This document shows positions 33,217 through 43,317 of a stretch of 64,000 bases of DNA, piece after piece. The DNA is from Phymatolithon calcareum (Eukaryota > Rhodophyta > Florideophyceae > Hapalidiales). The translations under genes and the position numbers were made by a program. Positions within the stretch are counted from its first letter, which is position 1. Each line of letters opens with the position of its first letter. The notes below the pieces were generated by a model that was not told the DNA's origin, searched no databases, and worked only from the letters and a program-made list of their open reading frames with translations. The stretch is taken from assembly GCA_977006965.1 (NCBI GenBank), contig OZ345380.1, forward strand, positions 868,001 through 932,000, written 5' to 3'.

Positions 33217-34809
33217 ATGACGCTGGCATTCCAGCAAATATCACCCTTTTTGAGAACAGACAGGCCACAATCTTCGAAGCGAAGCCTGTGCCGTCGATGG
33301 CATTATTCACGCGGGCATGCAACATGCTGCACTATGCCAGAGCAACGAAATGATGCTCGAGCGCAAACGTTACCGGAGCCTGGTCAGATGGTTCTGACAC
33401 CTGGCAGGTGGGCCGATGAAGATGGAGCAGGACTTGTTGAAGGTGTGCGATACGTGGAAAAACGGGGAACGCACGTCGTCGACGTAATTGAAATGCGTCG
33501 AATTGCAGGGGACCTCTTCGCTCTTGGGTCGCGCGCAAAAGGCACCTCATCGGCCAAATGGTACGATGTAGCGGACGTTCGGTTAGTTCCCACTCCGGAA
33601 TACATATCTAGCCAGGACGCCTATCGCATTCCGGGTGCTCGTGATGGGTATGCAAAGGTGCAACCTGTTGACGAGCGAACAAAAGAACGGGCAGATGCAG
33701 AGTACAAAGAGCTGAAGAAGTACATGCTCAAAGTCACAGCATCGTTTGCTGCATTGGGAACAGTTGGATGTGCAACCGTAATTGGAGTGAATGCGGGTCG
33801 CGCTTTTGCATATGGCGCGGCAGCGTCGGTGGTTTACTTGTCGATGTTGCAAGGAAGTGTCGATGCTGTGGGTGAAAAGCAAAACTTTTCGAAAAAAGTG
33901 TTTAGTCTTCGGTTCCTAATTCCGGCAATTCCTTTCATATTGCTGGCGAAATCGAATGCCGTTTCAGGGACATCCTTTGCCGCTCTGAAGTCTTCGATTC
34001 CTAAGGTCGAAGTTGCGGCTTTGCTTGTCGGGCTTCTGTCCTACAAGGTTCCGTTGCTTTTGAAAACCGGGGCTGAATTCATCGACGGGCTTGCTGAAAT
34101 TCAACCGGGCACTTCCGGAATGCTGGGCACTGTAGCATCACTGGCCGCTCGGTCGCTGCAAAAGCGTCGTGACAAGGAAATTTTTGAAGAAGTGGGCGAT
34201 TCTGCACAAACAGCTGCTCCTCCTGTCATCATTTTTGCAGGTCCCTCTGGTGCGGGGAAAAGCACCCTGATGTCTCTTCTGGAAGCTGATTATCCAGAAG
34301 TGTGCGGATACTCCGTCTCACACACCACGCGCGAGCGACGAGAGGGAGAGAAGGATGGGAAAGACTACTTTTTTGTGGACAATGAAACGTTCCAACGAAT
34401 GATATCAGATGGGTCATTTGTGGAGTATGCGCAAGTGCATGGCCGGTACTATGGTACCTCGTTCGCGGCAGTAAATGACGTGCTATCGTTGAACAAAGCT
34501 TGTATTCTCGACCTTGACATTCAAGGAATTGAAAGCCTTCGTCAGAAAGAGGATCTCGATTGGACACCAAGACTTATTTGGATTGCTCCACCATCTCTTG
34601 ATGTGCTACGGGAGCGATTGTTGAGCAGGGGAACTGAAACTGGCTCAAGTCTCACAACAAGGATGAACACGGCGATGAGGGAAATGTCATTTGCTGCCAC
34701 GAACAACATCTTCGATCTAACTGTCATCAACGAAAATCTGGATTCTGCGCACGCAGAGATCAAGGCTTTCATGCAACCAATTTTTGCCGAACTCATTCGG
34801 AAAGATTGA
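33217..34809 (+). CDS. Guanylate kinase fused to AtpI/CGLD22-like membrane domain, probably plastid
   Basis: Start at the first ATG (33217), giving 530 residues; numbering here follows that start. The N-terminus is Ser/Arg-rich and poor in acidic residues, like a transit peptide. Residues 65-140 form a small conserved soluble region. From about 165 to 285 there are four hydrophobic segments (VTASFAALGTVGCATVIG, AYGAAASVVYLSMLQGSVDA, FLIPAIPFILLA and VEVAALLVGLLSYKVPLLL) resembling the ATP-synthase-protein-I/CGLD22 fold of thylakoid proteins. Residues 335-530 are a complete guanylate kinase: P-loop FAGPSGAGKSTL, then SVSHTTRERREGEKDGKDY, FVEYAQVHGRYYGT and CILDLDIQG. It would phosphorylate GMP to GDP with ATP. 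The fusion places nucleotide kinase activity at a membrane, inferred to be the thylakoid or envelope. It converges with the glycosylase gene 112 bp downstream. Confidence 0.75.
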   Translation: MTLAFQQISPFLRTDRPQSSKRSLCRRWHYSRGHATCCTMPEQRNDARAQTLPEPGQMVLTPGRWADEDGAGLVEGVRYVEKRGTHVVDVIEMRRIAGDLFALGSRAKGTSSAKWYDVADVRLVPTPEYISSQDAYRIPGARDGYAKVQPVDERTKERADAEYKELKKYMLKVTASFAALGTVGCATVIGVNAGRAFAYGAAASVVYLSMLQGSVDAVGEKQNFSKKVFSLRFLIPAIPFILLAKSNAVSGTSFAALKSSIPKVEVAALLVGLLSYKVPLLLKTGAEFIDGLAEIQPGTSGMLGTVASLAARSLQKRRDKEIFEEVGDSAQTAAPPVIIFAGPSGAGKSTLMSLLEADYPEVCGYSVSHTTRERREGEKDGKDYFFVDNETFQRMISDGSFVEYAQVHGRYYGTSFAAVNDVLSLNKACILDLDIQGIESLRQKEDLDWTPRLIWIAPPSLDVLRERLLSRGTETGSSLTTRMNTAMREMSFAATNNIFDLTVINENLDSAHAEIKAFMQPIFAELIRKD

Positions 34810-34920
34810 TTGTTTTCTATGTAGGCAGCGAGGATGAAAAACAGTTTTATTTTTTTCTGGGGAAAGTGTACGGTCGTGCACGTCGTGTACTCTAGATTGC
34901 AGCTTTTTTGATGGCAAGTA

Positions 34921-35817
34921 TTATTGAGACGTAGATTGTGTCTTTCGAGGGGCATCTTGTGCACTCTTTGTCTCCACAGAGGCCCCCAATACCGACTCAT
35001 GCTCTGCACCACAAACATATTCGGGCGTTGGAAAGGTTTTGTGGACAAACTTTGCCAGTCTCCGAAACGGTTCCAGTCGATCCTCCCACTTCAGAACTGC
35101 GCGTCCGCTGGAAGAAGGAAGAACCCATACCATTGAATCTTCCAAGCCAGCCAACATCCATTCTGCGCCGCTTCCAACCGGTCCATACGCCCCTTTCCAT
35201 CCCTTCAACAACTTTTCCGCGACGGACTTAGAAACACAAGCAATTACACAAGGAGCTAGGCCGCCAGTGGCCGCAACAATTCGCGGGCAAAACTCGTTTG
35301 TCCTCCAATGGGGATCCAGTGGTGCTTTAACGTCCGAAGCAAGGCTTCCCATGGTAACAAAAAGATCCGCAAATCCAATGCTACACTCGCACGGGAACTT
35401 GGTGAAGTTTTGCGGAGCACAGAGGTCGGGCGGGGCAAAGCCAGCCTCGCGGATTAACTTCCAAAACGAATTCGACTTATGTGCATAAGGTGCCGTCGAT
35501 TCCCAACTTCGTTGTGATGGATTGTGGCCAACGAAAAGCACGCGCATTCGACCGTGCGCGCCCCCACACATGCCCTTGCTCCAATCGCGCTCGTTCGGGT
35601 CCCATGCATTAACTGGACTTCCTTTGTCTCTGACAGGGTCAGTGCCCGCTACAAGGTATGCCGCGCTCTGCATTGCTCCGGCATGAGAACGTGAAGCAGG
35701 ACGCTTTGATGGCTGGACTTTCGCGATACGCGAACGCTTGCTGCTAAACTTGAGCAGGTCCATTGCAGGGGATGCGAAGAGAACTTGGGAACTGAGCTTT
35801 GTGGAGATGTTCGTCAT
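34921..35817 (-). CDS. TDG/Mug-type uracil/thymine DNA glycosylase
   Basis: The frame is open from 35883 but the first ATG is at 35817, giving about 298 residues. After a basic disordered N-terminus (KFSSKRSRIAKVQPSKRPAS) comes the UDG superfamily fold: VLFVGHNPSQRSWE (motif 1, GxNP with the catalytic-type Asn), YAHKSNSFWKLIREAGFAPP, then FPCECSIGFADLF, and motif 2 as VLPSSSGRAV. The GxNP motif and the NxFW spacing are those of Mug/TDG (family 2), which remove uracil or thymine from G:U and G:T mismatches in base excision repair; here the second motif reads PSSSG where PNPSG is usual. Expected to act in nucleus or organelle; the N-terminus does not decide this. Convergent with the guanylate kinase fusion. 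Confidence 0.8.
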   Translation of the reverse strand: MTNISTKLSSQVLFASPAMDLLKFSSKRSRIAKVQPSKRPASRSHAGAMQSAAYLVAGTDPVRDKGSPVNAWDPNERDWSKGMCGGAHGRMRVLFVGHNPSQRSWESTAPYAHKSNSFWKLIREAGFAPPDLCAPQNFTKFPCECSIGFADLFVTMGSLASDVKAPLDPHWRTNEFCPRIVAATGGLAPCVIACVSKSVAEKLLKGWKGAYGPVGSGAEWMLAGLEDSMVWVLPSSSGRAVLKWEDRLEPFRRLAKFVHKTFPTPEYVCGAEHESVLGASVETKSAQDAPRKTQSTSQ

Positions 35818-36111
35818 GAGATTTTGGACGGGAGTCGTTTTGCTCAATATCTCTTCCAACTCGAAAGAGAAGGGAGATGACAAGGACAGTCGCTCCTCTG
35901 GTGGACATTATGGCCTGAATAATTGGGCCTACATGTCATCGATAAACTTTACTGTTGGACCATATTTGTCCAGTCACAGTGCATCATTGTAAGTTCTACC
36001 CAACAAAAGTAGAGTGAATAAAATGTGCTACCCAATCTTGAGCCGTTATTGCTGTAGCCATGCTGGGAGGCTGTTGGTCAAATAAATTTGACTTGTCCTG
36101 GACGGCCGTCC

Positions 36112-36169
36112 GTTCTCAGATCGACTCTAGGATCCAAACCGGTTTAGATCCTGGAGCCGATCTGAGAAC
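36112..36169. repeat. 58-bp near-perfect palindrome
   Basis: GTTCTCAGATCG at 36112 begins a 29-bp arm whose inverted copy ends at 36169; symmetry is centred at 36140/36141 on AAACCGGTTT with three mismatched pairs in all. It sits between the glycosylase gene and repeat-rich DNA, with no gene adjacent. Confidence 0.9.
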
Positions 36170-37962
36170 TGACATTCGGTTGCTTCAACTTGCTTGGCAA
36201 GCTGTATACATCCCTACATGTAAGGATGAGCATCAACGAAAAACATGTACCGACGATTTTTTCTCAGAAACCCGAGGAAAACTCCCAAATTTATGGCTCC
36301 ACGGTTCGTGGCTAACATTTTCATTAGTTTACGCAGTGGAGTTGCTATTCGGTTTGTGATTAACGACCGGGTCGCACCCCAATTCTGGGAGCAAACGGCC
36401 ATTTTCGGCATCAGCTTGCTCCTGAAGTCGGTTCGCTCTTCAGCAAAGATCAGTGTGTGATCTTCTGAGCTCACTGATGTAGTCATTTCTGCTGTCCATT
36501 TCTTCTCCGGTAAGCGGGGAGATTCATACCGGAGGCCGACGAGATGGTGTCATTTCTGCTCGTCAGCAAGACTTGAAGAGGGTATATGAAGACTCAATAC
36601 AGAAAAGTACAGTCAGGGGAGCGACATACAAGGGAAAAAAGCAATGACCTAGAACGTACGCGGCCGAAAATGATGGCGAAGTAAGCCGCCGTGTGTACAT
36701 ATTTGTATAAGGCGTACGACTAAGACCAAAGTAATAAAATTAGGTATAAAATTGTCATTTAGCCGCCAGTTGGGTAGCTAGCCACCTTATACAATAAACT
36801 GCACTGATTCGAATAGATTAGTATGGAGAAAACCTAGACCCTCAAAGCACTGCCTACATCACTTGGAGAGTTGTAGAACAGAATACAATACGAATTCTTT
36901 TTTGGACAGAACGCTTGCTCAGATGGACAAGGGGCGGGTCCATCTGAAGGGGAAGATGGAGAGTGGAATAGTGCGCCTGTCATTGGTGGATCGATATCAC
37001 CAGTAGTTATTGATCCTTGGGTCTGCCATGAACTCCAAGTGGCGTTCTACAGGGGACACCGTACCTGATTCACTAGGCCGTTGCGACGCTGTCAACTTTC
37101 TTGTGCTTCTCATAAGCCTTCCTACCGCAGGTTTTTCCCGGTGCAATTCGAACTACGTGCCCTAGTACTGGGCATGGGCGTTCCAGATGATTGGCTTGCG
37201 CGCGAAGGGCCGAACATTTCAGCTTGCAAACTTGGATCGATTGTCTCCGATGCTGCAAGCAAAAGTTGTACTTTCTTTATTTCTTTATTGCGCAAAGATC
37301 GCTCACACTGACGGTAAGCTCCTAAAGGTGTTAAAAGTTGTACTCATTATGAACCGTTCTGGTCGGACTTCCTCTCGACGGCAATTCATCTGAAGATTGC
37401 GTGAATAAACGGTAGAAGCTCCGTGCCGGGCGAGACCCGTAGACATACTCCAATATTTGAACAATGAGAACTTGCTTTAGTGTAAGTTCTGGCTTTAAAT
37501 TAACGCCTTCTGCATTCAGGAAAGAAAGAAAAGTTGTACTTGTGATAGCGAGGTAGGCTTGGAGACTGCCTACCTTGACAGATTTTATAAAGATCTGCGG
37601 TTTTATTCGAAACATAAAACCGAAATTTTGGCGACTTTGCTTTCACGGCGTCCAACGGTCTAGCTCCCCAGAGAAGGCGAGCAGTGTCGCGCTTCTCCTT
37701 ACTAGAGTTCGCGGACACCGTCCAGTAACTCTTAGGAACCTCCTCCCGGACAAGCACCGCTTGCCGGAGAACCGGATTGCGGTAGTTGTAGTCGTGCGAT
37801 AGCTTCACTACAAATACAAAAGACTATGAAGGGTGGGTGGGTGGTCAACAAAAGAACGCGGGCTGCCAATTCGCAAAGCTCACCTATCTAGCCTCCGCTG
37901 AGAAATCAGATATCGCACGAGTCCTTTGTGGGAAAATTACAGCTGGTGTACCAAAAAGCTCC
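36170..37962. other. Spacer with old repeat traces
   Basis: No supported gene. Near 36755-36800 a CAGTTGGGTAG ... ACAATAAA stretch resembles 46095-46140. Near 36830-36860 there is a diverged copy of 27850-27885. Short frames at 37073-37393 and 37500-37808 were not called. Confidence 0.4.
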
Positions 37963-38740
37963 TCACGCTGTTCGCTGCCTTACGCGCGGTTCACGTCTCG
38001 GTTCAGGCACGTTCCGAAGTGCGTGCCTCCGTGTGAACGCGTCTGCAAGCTTGCGATGCGTGTGCTGAAGATCAAGGTTTCTTAAGCGTCCTGCTTGATA
38101 TAGAGATTTCGATCGGCGAGGCTCGGACTCTGGAGCAGTTGCTGGCGACTGTGCGCGCCAGTGAGACTGCCGCGCAAGTTTTCGACTCTGCGCTGCGTGC
38201 AGCCGTGTTTTCAACCGCCGCCGGGTGTACGCGCCTGTGAATGTGACGCACAGAGTCTCGGCCTGTCGCAGCCCGGCGCCGCGTGGCGCAATCTGATGAG
38301 AGGGTCGCATGAACAGCGTCCAGAAGGCGTCCTTGGCCCGGTCGTCACGCACGTAAGGGTTCTTCCAGGCGGCGACCGGTTGTGGCGCCCAGGCGCTGTC
38401 GGGCGACTTAGGTTGTCGCGAGAGCGTCTTAGCGCGTGGCGGCTTCTCGAATTCCGCCAGTTGCGGCTCGAGAAGGTGTCGAACGACCTGGTTCGGCACG
38501 GGGATCCTTCGCGCGGCGCCGCTCCCCGACTGCCACTGGTTGCGGCTCCAAGACAATCATTAGTGATGTCGATCAACGCCCGGATGTCATCGCGCGTGGC
38601 CGCTTTCCCGCTGCCGCCGGATGCGTCGCCGCGACATACTAATGGGTATCGATTCATGCGGGGCACCGGCGGTAGTTGTCTTGTAGAGGCGTGTATGCCA
38701 TCATCGGTGGTCTGCACGCAGTGTATGATCTCAAGAGGTA
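37963..38740. other. GC-rich island with overlapping open frames
   Basis: Base composition rises to roughly 60% GC, clearly above the flanks. Long frames exist on both strands (minus 37963-38556 and 38211-38717, plus 38161-38745), which is expected by chance in GC-rich DNA. The minus frame 37963-38556 (with VRDDRAKDAFWTLFMRPSH) is the most protein-like. No homologue recognised. Foreign (bacterial) origin or a retroelement 5' region are both possible. Confidence 0.4.
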
Positions 38741-38745
38741 GGTGA

Positions 38746-40395
38746 TGGCAGGATTGAGGTGGGCAAATCTGAGAAGATCTCCATACCTCCGCACCGTCTC
38801 TGGCCTTGCTGCTCAGACAAAGGGTGTTCTTCGAAAAGGTATTATTCGCCGATACATCGGCGCATGTAGCATTCCGGTCGTCGTTGAGTCGAGCTGGCGA
38901 GCAAATCGCATTTCACGTGATCTACGACATTACGCGCACTGGGGCTGTTACCACGTCGAACCTCTTGAGTCCACGTGCATCCAAAAGCCTGGCACTTGGC
39001 CACCTCAAATAAATATACATGCGAAGATAATTCACGCCCAGTACGACAACGATGCCTAGCATTCACTTTAACTTCAGTCATTCCACAAAGTAAAATACCC
39101 TGCGAGCTCATTCAACCGCCCACCATATCAATTCTTCCGTAGTGCATTCGGTAAGCTAGCGGACTGCGCAATAATGCATCTTCCGATCTCGCGCAGAAAA
39201 TGGCCAATCAGTAGAAACAAACAGTCCTCGCCAGGGGATGCCTCCCTCACGCGAAGAAGATACTGCGCGCTGTGAGGAATTATTTGGAGCACTAAGTTGA
39301 AGCACATGGGGTACGCTCTGTGCAGCAGCATGTGCGCCAGACATCTTAGACAAGGTAATACCATCGCTTAGTTGATGCTAAGTCGGCAAGTTCTTAAGTT
39401 TGAGTGTTTGGGTACCGCCTACCGTGAACTTCTTCTCCACAAGCTTTCAAGTCGCCGTGCGAGTTGCGCGGGGAGGAATACCGCGAGATTGAAACGCGAA
39501 GCCCTCTGCGCGCCCACTAGAGCTGTCACAAGCGCAGAAGGATGCGCTCTGTACGCATCCTGTGGAACGCGAAATGCGTGATCCACTTTACTATGTTATT
39601 CACGTGACAAGCATGTCAACCTTATGGATGGTGCAAACCTAATAACTGGACATCCGCTCTTCGTCATATGGTCTACACCAAAGATAACAAATAATTGGAT
39701 GATGAAAGCCAGAAACGGAAGTTAGAAACAGTCGTTGAAGTGACTATTTCCTTCTTTGTGTTATAATTGCTTTGCATATCCTGGTACTCAAATTATAACC
39801 GATGCCGTAGGGGAGCATACGCGAAGTGCACAGATGAGCACCTTTGAAGTTAATGCACACGATTTTGGTAAGAGCAAGTCCAGGTATGTGGCTTTGTGTA
39901 CCACCAGCTTGGCGAGCTGTATAGTATTGTCTCTATTATCTGCGGGCTCAAGTATTTGTGATACGCAGTACGAGAAACTCGCACGGAAGGTAACCCATTA
40001 CTTCAGCCCAGGAACCCACACAGATTCTCAAAAATAACGTTTCTTACCGTAGAATACGTTGCAATCAGTACAAGAGAGAACTGTAGAAGGCTGATAAGAC
40101 TCGCTAGGTAATAGAATCTCAAGATTGAGGACCATCACTTCATGACGATGTCTTCACGTAACGGCGTAGAGGTGTCTGAGAAGCAAGTTAGATTTCTCTT
40201 GATGTCCCAGAATGATCTCCCAGTTCCCAGGAAGCCACCGGCACGATTGCAATGCACAGGATAAGGCGCAGGCACCCCATTCTCAGGCTCAGTGCGCCCA
40301 TGATGGATACGCGGTGAAGGCGCCTCTTTTAACAGCCGGGCTCGCTACCATTCAACCCTTGATCCCCTGCCGAAACAAATTGATGGTATCCACAT
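38746..40395. other. Gene-free spacer
   Basis: No coding-like frame longer than about 90 codons and no recognised repeat. Nothing further can be supported here. Confidence 0.4.
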
Positions 40396-40425
40396 AGTTC
40401 TGTTCTCATATATGAGAACAGAACT
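40396..40425. repeat. Perfect loopless palindrome, 15-bp arms
   Basis: AGTTCTGTTCTCATA (40396-40410) is followed directly by its exact reverse complement (40411-40425). It lies about 20 bp left of the start of the large dispersed repeat (copy A). Confidence 0.9.
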
Positions 40426-40945
40426 TTGTCAGCCGGGAAAGCGCATTGCTCGACTGATGCTTTACAGTCAAAGTTACTTACGCTGTCGTAACTACCGAAA
40501 TCATGTCGTTCATGTCTTCCGTGGGAGACCAAATCGGCTTTTCAACACGATTTTAGCTCGGTTTTGGGCGGCCTTGGGCTCTCTCACAAGCCCTCCAAAT
40601 AGTTCGCAGGGTGCCGACGGCTGTTTTACAAAAATTACTTTTAAGGAATTCTTGTCATACTATGGAGACTCCGGCAATGTGCGTACGTCGTAAAAAAAGT
40701 ATCATACTTGGCAAGAACGTCATTGATCCGTGGCACGTCAGACGAAGAAGTGTTGATTCTTGTTCGAATACTACCAATGCATCTGCATACGATTGGGACA
40801 GGAATGGCTACTTAAAGGCGATTATCTGAACCCTTAAACATGCCGAAAAATATGAAACGTAGCGATGCAGAGTGTAAGATATGGTTAGTGGCCAGGGAAT
40901 GGGAGCAGTATACTGCTATTGCAATTTACGGCAATGTACTGCTAT

Positions 40946-41258
40946 TGTCTTGGGTCACTGTCAATACTACATCAACACGGTACATGATTGTTCCGATGTA
41001 TGATGGTTTTCCCAAGGTGACAACTTACGGACACACTCCTAAGCACAATTCAACCTTTACTAGTCTTACCATTTAACATCGTGGGTAGCACATGACTTGT
41101 GACTACCGAGTGCTGCAATTAGGCAGCACTCCTTTGCTCTACATAAGCCCCTGCCGAAGTTCTGACTAGCAGACTCGGCAGCAGGGAAGAAGTAAAGGAC
41201 AGGGTCACAAAAGACCTTGTTTTTCATCCCGACCATTTTTCACGGTTTTTGACCGACA
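40946..41258 (+). repeat. 5' LTR of the AT-hook element
   Basis: Begins TGTCTTGGG and ends TTTGACCGACA. It contains TAGCAGACTCGGCAG, also present in the copia LTR, where shared sequence begins, which may mark the start of R. Confidence 0.92.
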
Positions 41259-41373
41259 TTTGCAAATCAAAGTCGAACGCCGTAACAAATTAACGTTGAA
41301 CGCCGTTACTATCCCCGCACGATAATTTTTTTTCCATGTATTCGTTGAAGATGATTTTCGCATAAGGGTCATC

Positions 41374-42489
41374 ATGACGTTCGACCACTACCGCCTGAGG
41401 CCGATCGACCGTCGTGTCCATCGTCAGAGGCCCATCGGCAGTCCTTTCCACCGTCTCAGTCCTGTCGCACCCGGACGGATGCTCGCCATAACGCTGACAC
41501 TTGAACGTCTTGAACGTTTGCGGGAGATCAACCCCGAGCTCGTGACAAATGTCGAAAAAGGTTGCGCTTCGTTCTCGCAAAGGTTTGAAGAAGAGGAGAA
41601 GAGTCCTGGTGCTCGCTCAAAAATGTTCGCTGAACTCATTAGCTTCATTCTACCAGGGACGACTTGCGCGGATGGTTTTGCGCTCGAGCGCACCGTTTTG
41701 GTGTTTCTTCTTACCGAAAAGCAGAAAGAGTGCGAGTTGGAGGCGTTCGCCGAACAGCAACGCGCTGAACAAGAGAAGCGCCGCGCTGCCCGCGATGCCG
41801 TGATTAGAGCTGTCATCGCCCGTTCACGTATGGAATTGACATCTCGTGTCGCGAGGTACGTCTCTTCGCAAACGCCTTTTCGGAAACCGCCAAAGTCATT
41901 CACCGCAGCCGCACCGGCAGTGTCTCCGCCGTTCCGTTCGGTCGTGCACTTGAATTCGCAACGCATGACGATCGGAGGGAAAGTGCCCAGTCTCGACGGC
42001 GAATGTCTCACGAAAAAAACTCTGCAATTTTCTGGCTGTAATTCTGCCCCAGTGACTCAGACGTTTTTGCCGACGCCGCGAAAACCGCCCGATATTGTGC
42101 CATTCAACTTGTTTCCTTTTACTCATGTACTGTTTCCTGACAGTGCCTGCAAAGGCATATGCACCAGTGATCATTCTAGCCGACGTCGCCGAGGAAGACC
42201 CCCCGAAAATTCGGGACTTTTCATTGCTCGGAGGCGCGCAGCGCCTATATTGACATTGCGTTGCTCTCGACGTCGTCGCCGTGGACGACCGCCCGAATCT
42301 CCGGGAGTGAGCATTGCTCTTAGGCGCAGGGTTGTCATGATGCTGGAACTGGGCCGTCTGAGGGCGACCGGCCATTGTGTCGTTTTTTGGACGGAGCAAG
42401 AAACCGCCCCCACACTATTGCTCGTTGGTTTCGTTCTGTTACTATCTGATGCAGTGTTTGTGTGCATACTGTGCACACACAGGTGTTAA
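41374..42489 (+). CDS. AT-hook, coiled-coil ORF inside the LTR element
   Basis: An intact 371-codon frame in the sense direction of the element. The N-terminal half is charged and helical (LERLERLREINPELV; FAEQQRAEQEKRRAARDAV around residues 130-150), consistent with an oligomerising coiled coil. The C-terminal part carries two AT-hook motifs, SSRRRRGRPPE and CSRRRRRGRPPE (about residues 268-315), predicted to bind the minor groove of AT-rich DNA, then a hydrophobic tail (LLLVGFVLLLSDAVFVCIL) that could be a membrane segment. No Gag zinc knuckle or major homology domain is seen. An alternative start is Met35. A role in targeting integration or packaging is inference. The opposite strand is also open over 41424-42011 but shows no protein-like signal. 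Confidence 0.6.
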   Translation: MTFDHYRLRPIDRRVHRQRPIGSPFHRLSPVAPGRMLAITLTLERLERLREINPELVTNVEKGCASFSQRFEEEEKSPGARSKMFAELISFILPGTTCADGFALERTVLVFLLTEKQKECELEAFAEQQRAEQEKRRAARDAVIRAVIARSRMELTSRVARYVSSQTPFRKPPKSFTAAAPAVSPPFRSVVHLNSQRMTIGGKVPSLDGECLTKKTLQFSGCNSAPVTQTFLPTPRKPPDIVPFNLFPFTHVLFPDSACKGICTSDHSSRRRRGRPPENSGLFIARRRAAPILTLRCSRRRRRGRPPESPGVSIALRRRVVMMLELGRLRATGHCVVFWTEQETAPTLLLVGFVLLLSDAVFVCILCTHRC

Positions 42490-42559
42490 TTTTGCGCCCG
42501 TTGATTGTTTGTATTGACTTTAGAAGATAGAGTTCTCTGCGATTAGAGAAAGGGTTGAA

Positions 42560-42872
42560 TGTCTTGGGTCACTGTCAATACTACATCAACACGGTACATG
42601 ATTGTTCCGATGTATGATGGTTTTCCCAAGGTGACAACTTACGGACACACTCCTAAGCACAATTCAACCTTTACTAGTCTTACCATTTAACATCGTGGGT
42701 AGCACATGACTTGTGACTACCGAGTGCTGCAATTAGGCAGCACTCCTTTGCTCTACATAAGCCCCTGCCGAAGTTCTGACTAGCAGACTCGGCAGCAGGG
42801 AAGAAGTAAAGGACAGGGTCACAAAAGACCTTGTTTTTCATCCCGACCATTTTTCACGGTTTTTGACCGACA
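42560..42872 (+). repeat. 3' LTR of the AT-hook element
   Basis: Same 313-bp sequence as 40946-41258, followed by the GCTAT target duplication. Confidence 0.92.
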
Positions 42873-42961
42873 GCTATTTCCGTAAATTGCACTTTCCTTT
42901 CCAATTGCAATACGTATTGGCCAGCAGATGTGAATAAGATCTGGTGACGAACGTACCACGC

Positions 42962-43160
42962 ATGATGATGATGATGATGATTGCTTTATTCCCCTAAGGG
43001 GCTAGCACGTCTAGAAGGCTTCATGCGACTCCACTTGCTGTGGTCGGAAGCGTCTTTTATGGACGATTCGATACTTTGGTTTGAGATATCGCCAAGGAGA
43101 GAGGCATATGTTCTGGATACGCATTGTAGCAGTATCCTGCGGACGAGCACGTACCACGCA
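42962..43160 (-). repeat. 5'-truncated retroelement with (ATC)n tail
   Basis: Read on the minus strand, the sequence ends GCTAGCCCCTTAGGGGAATA then AAGCAAT and (ATC)6. The same tail appears at 46345-46540 and, without the triplet run, at the end of the tRNA-headed element at 45425. The CCCCTTAGGGG hairpin is likely the recognition structure of the reverse transcriptase. Confidence 0.65.
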
Positions 43161-43317
43161 TCGATACACTCTCGCTCTTCTATTTTTGTCGATGTGCTGT
43201 CCCCACTCCGTTTCTACTCTTTTGTTTACACTCTGAATTGAGCCTGCTACAGTCGACTCTCCCCCATCGTTCACACTCCTCTTTCCGTGGTTGCACCCTC
43301 GACTTGACGATGTCCGT

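Larger units (their letters stand above)
40946..42872 (+). mobile_element. Young non-autonomous LTR retrotransposon encoding an AT-hook protein
   Basis: Two LTRs of 313 bp (40946-41258 and 42560-42872), TG...CA, with no difference that I can see, flanked by the 5-bp target duplication GCTAT (40941-40945 and 42873-42877). After the left LTR comes TTTGCAAATCAAA, identical to the sequence after the 5' LTR of the copia element at 48.7 kb, so it is probably the primer-binding site. Before the right LTR lies a purine-rich AGAGAAAGGGTTGAA. The interior has one long ORF and no reverse transcriptase, integrase or protease. Identical LTRs imply recent insertion. It interrupts copy A of the large repeat. 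Confidence 0.92.

Noticed and set aside
37140-37160. tRNA B-box-like GTTCGAATTGC on the minus strand
   Set aside because: No A box at the right distance and no cloverleaf pairing.
38161-38745. 194-codon plus-strand frame in the GC-rich island
   Set aside because: Three long frames overlap on both strands here, as expected from GC content alone; the translation shows no family features.
41424-42011. 195-codon minus-strand frame inside the AT-hook element
   Set aside because: Antisense to the sense ORF in GC-richer DNA; the sense frame has helical and AT-hook patterning, this one does not.
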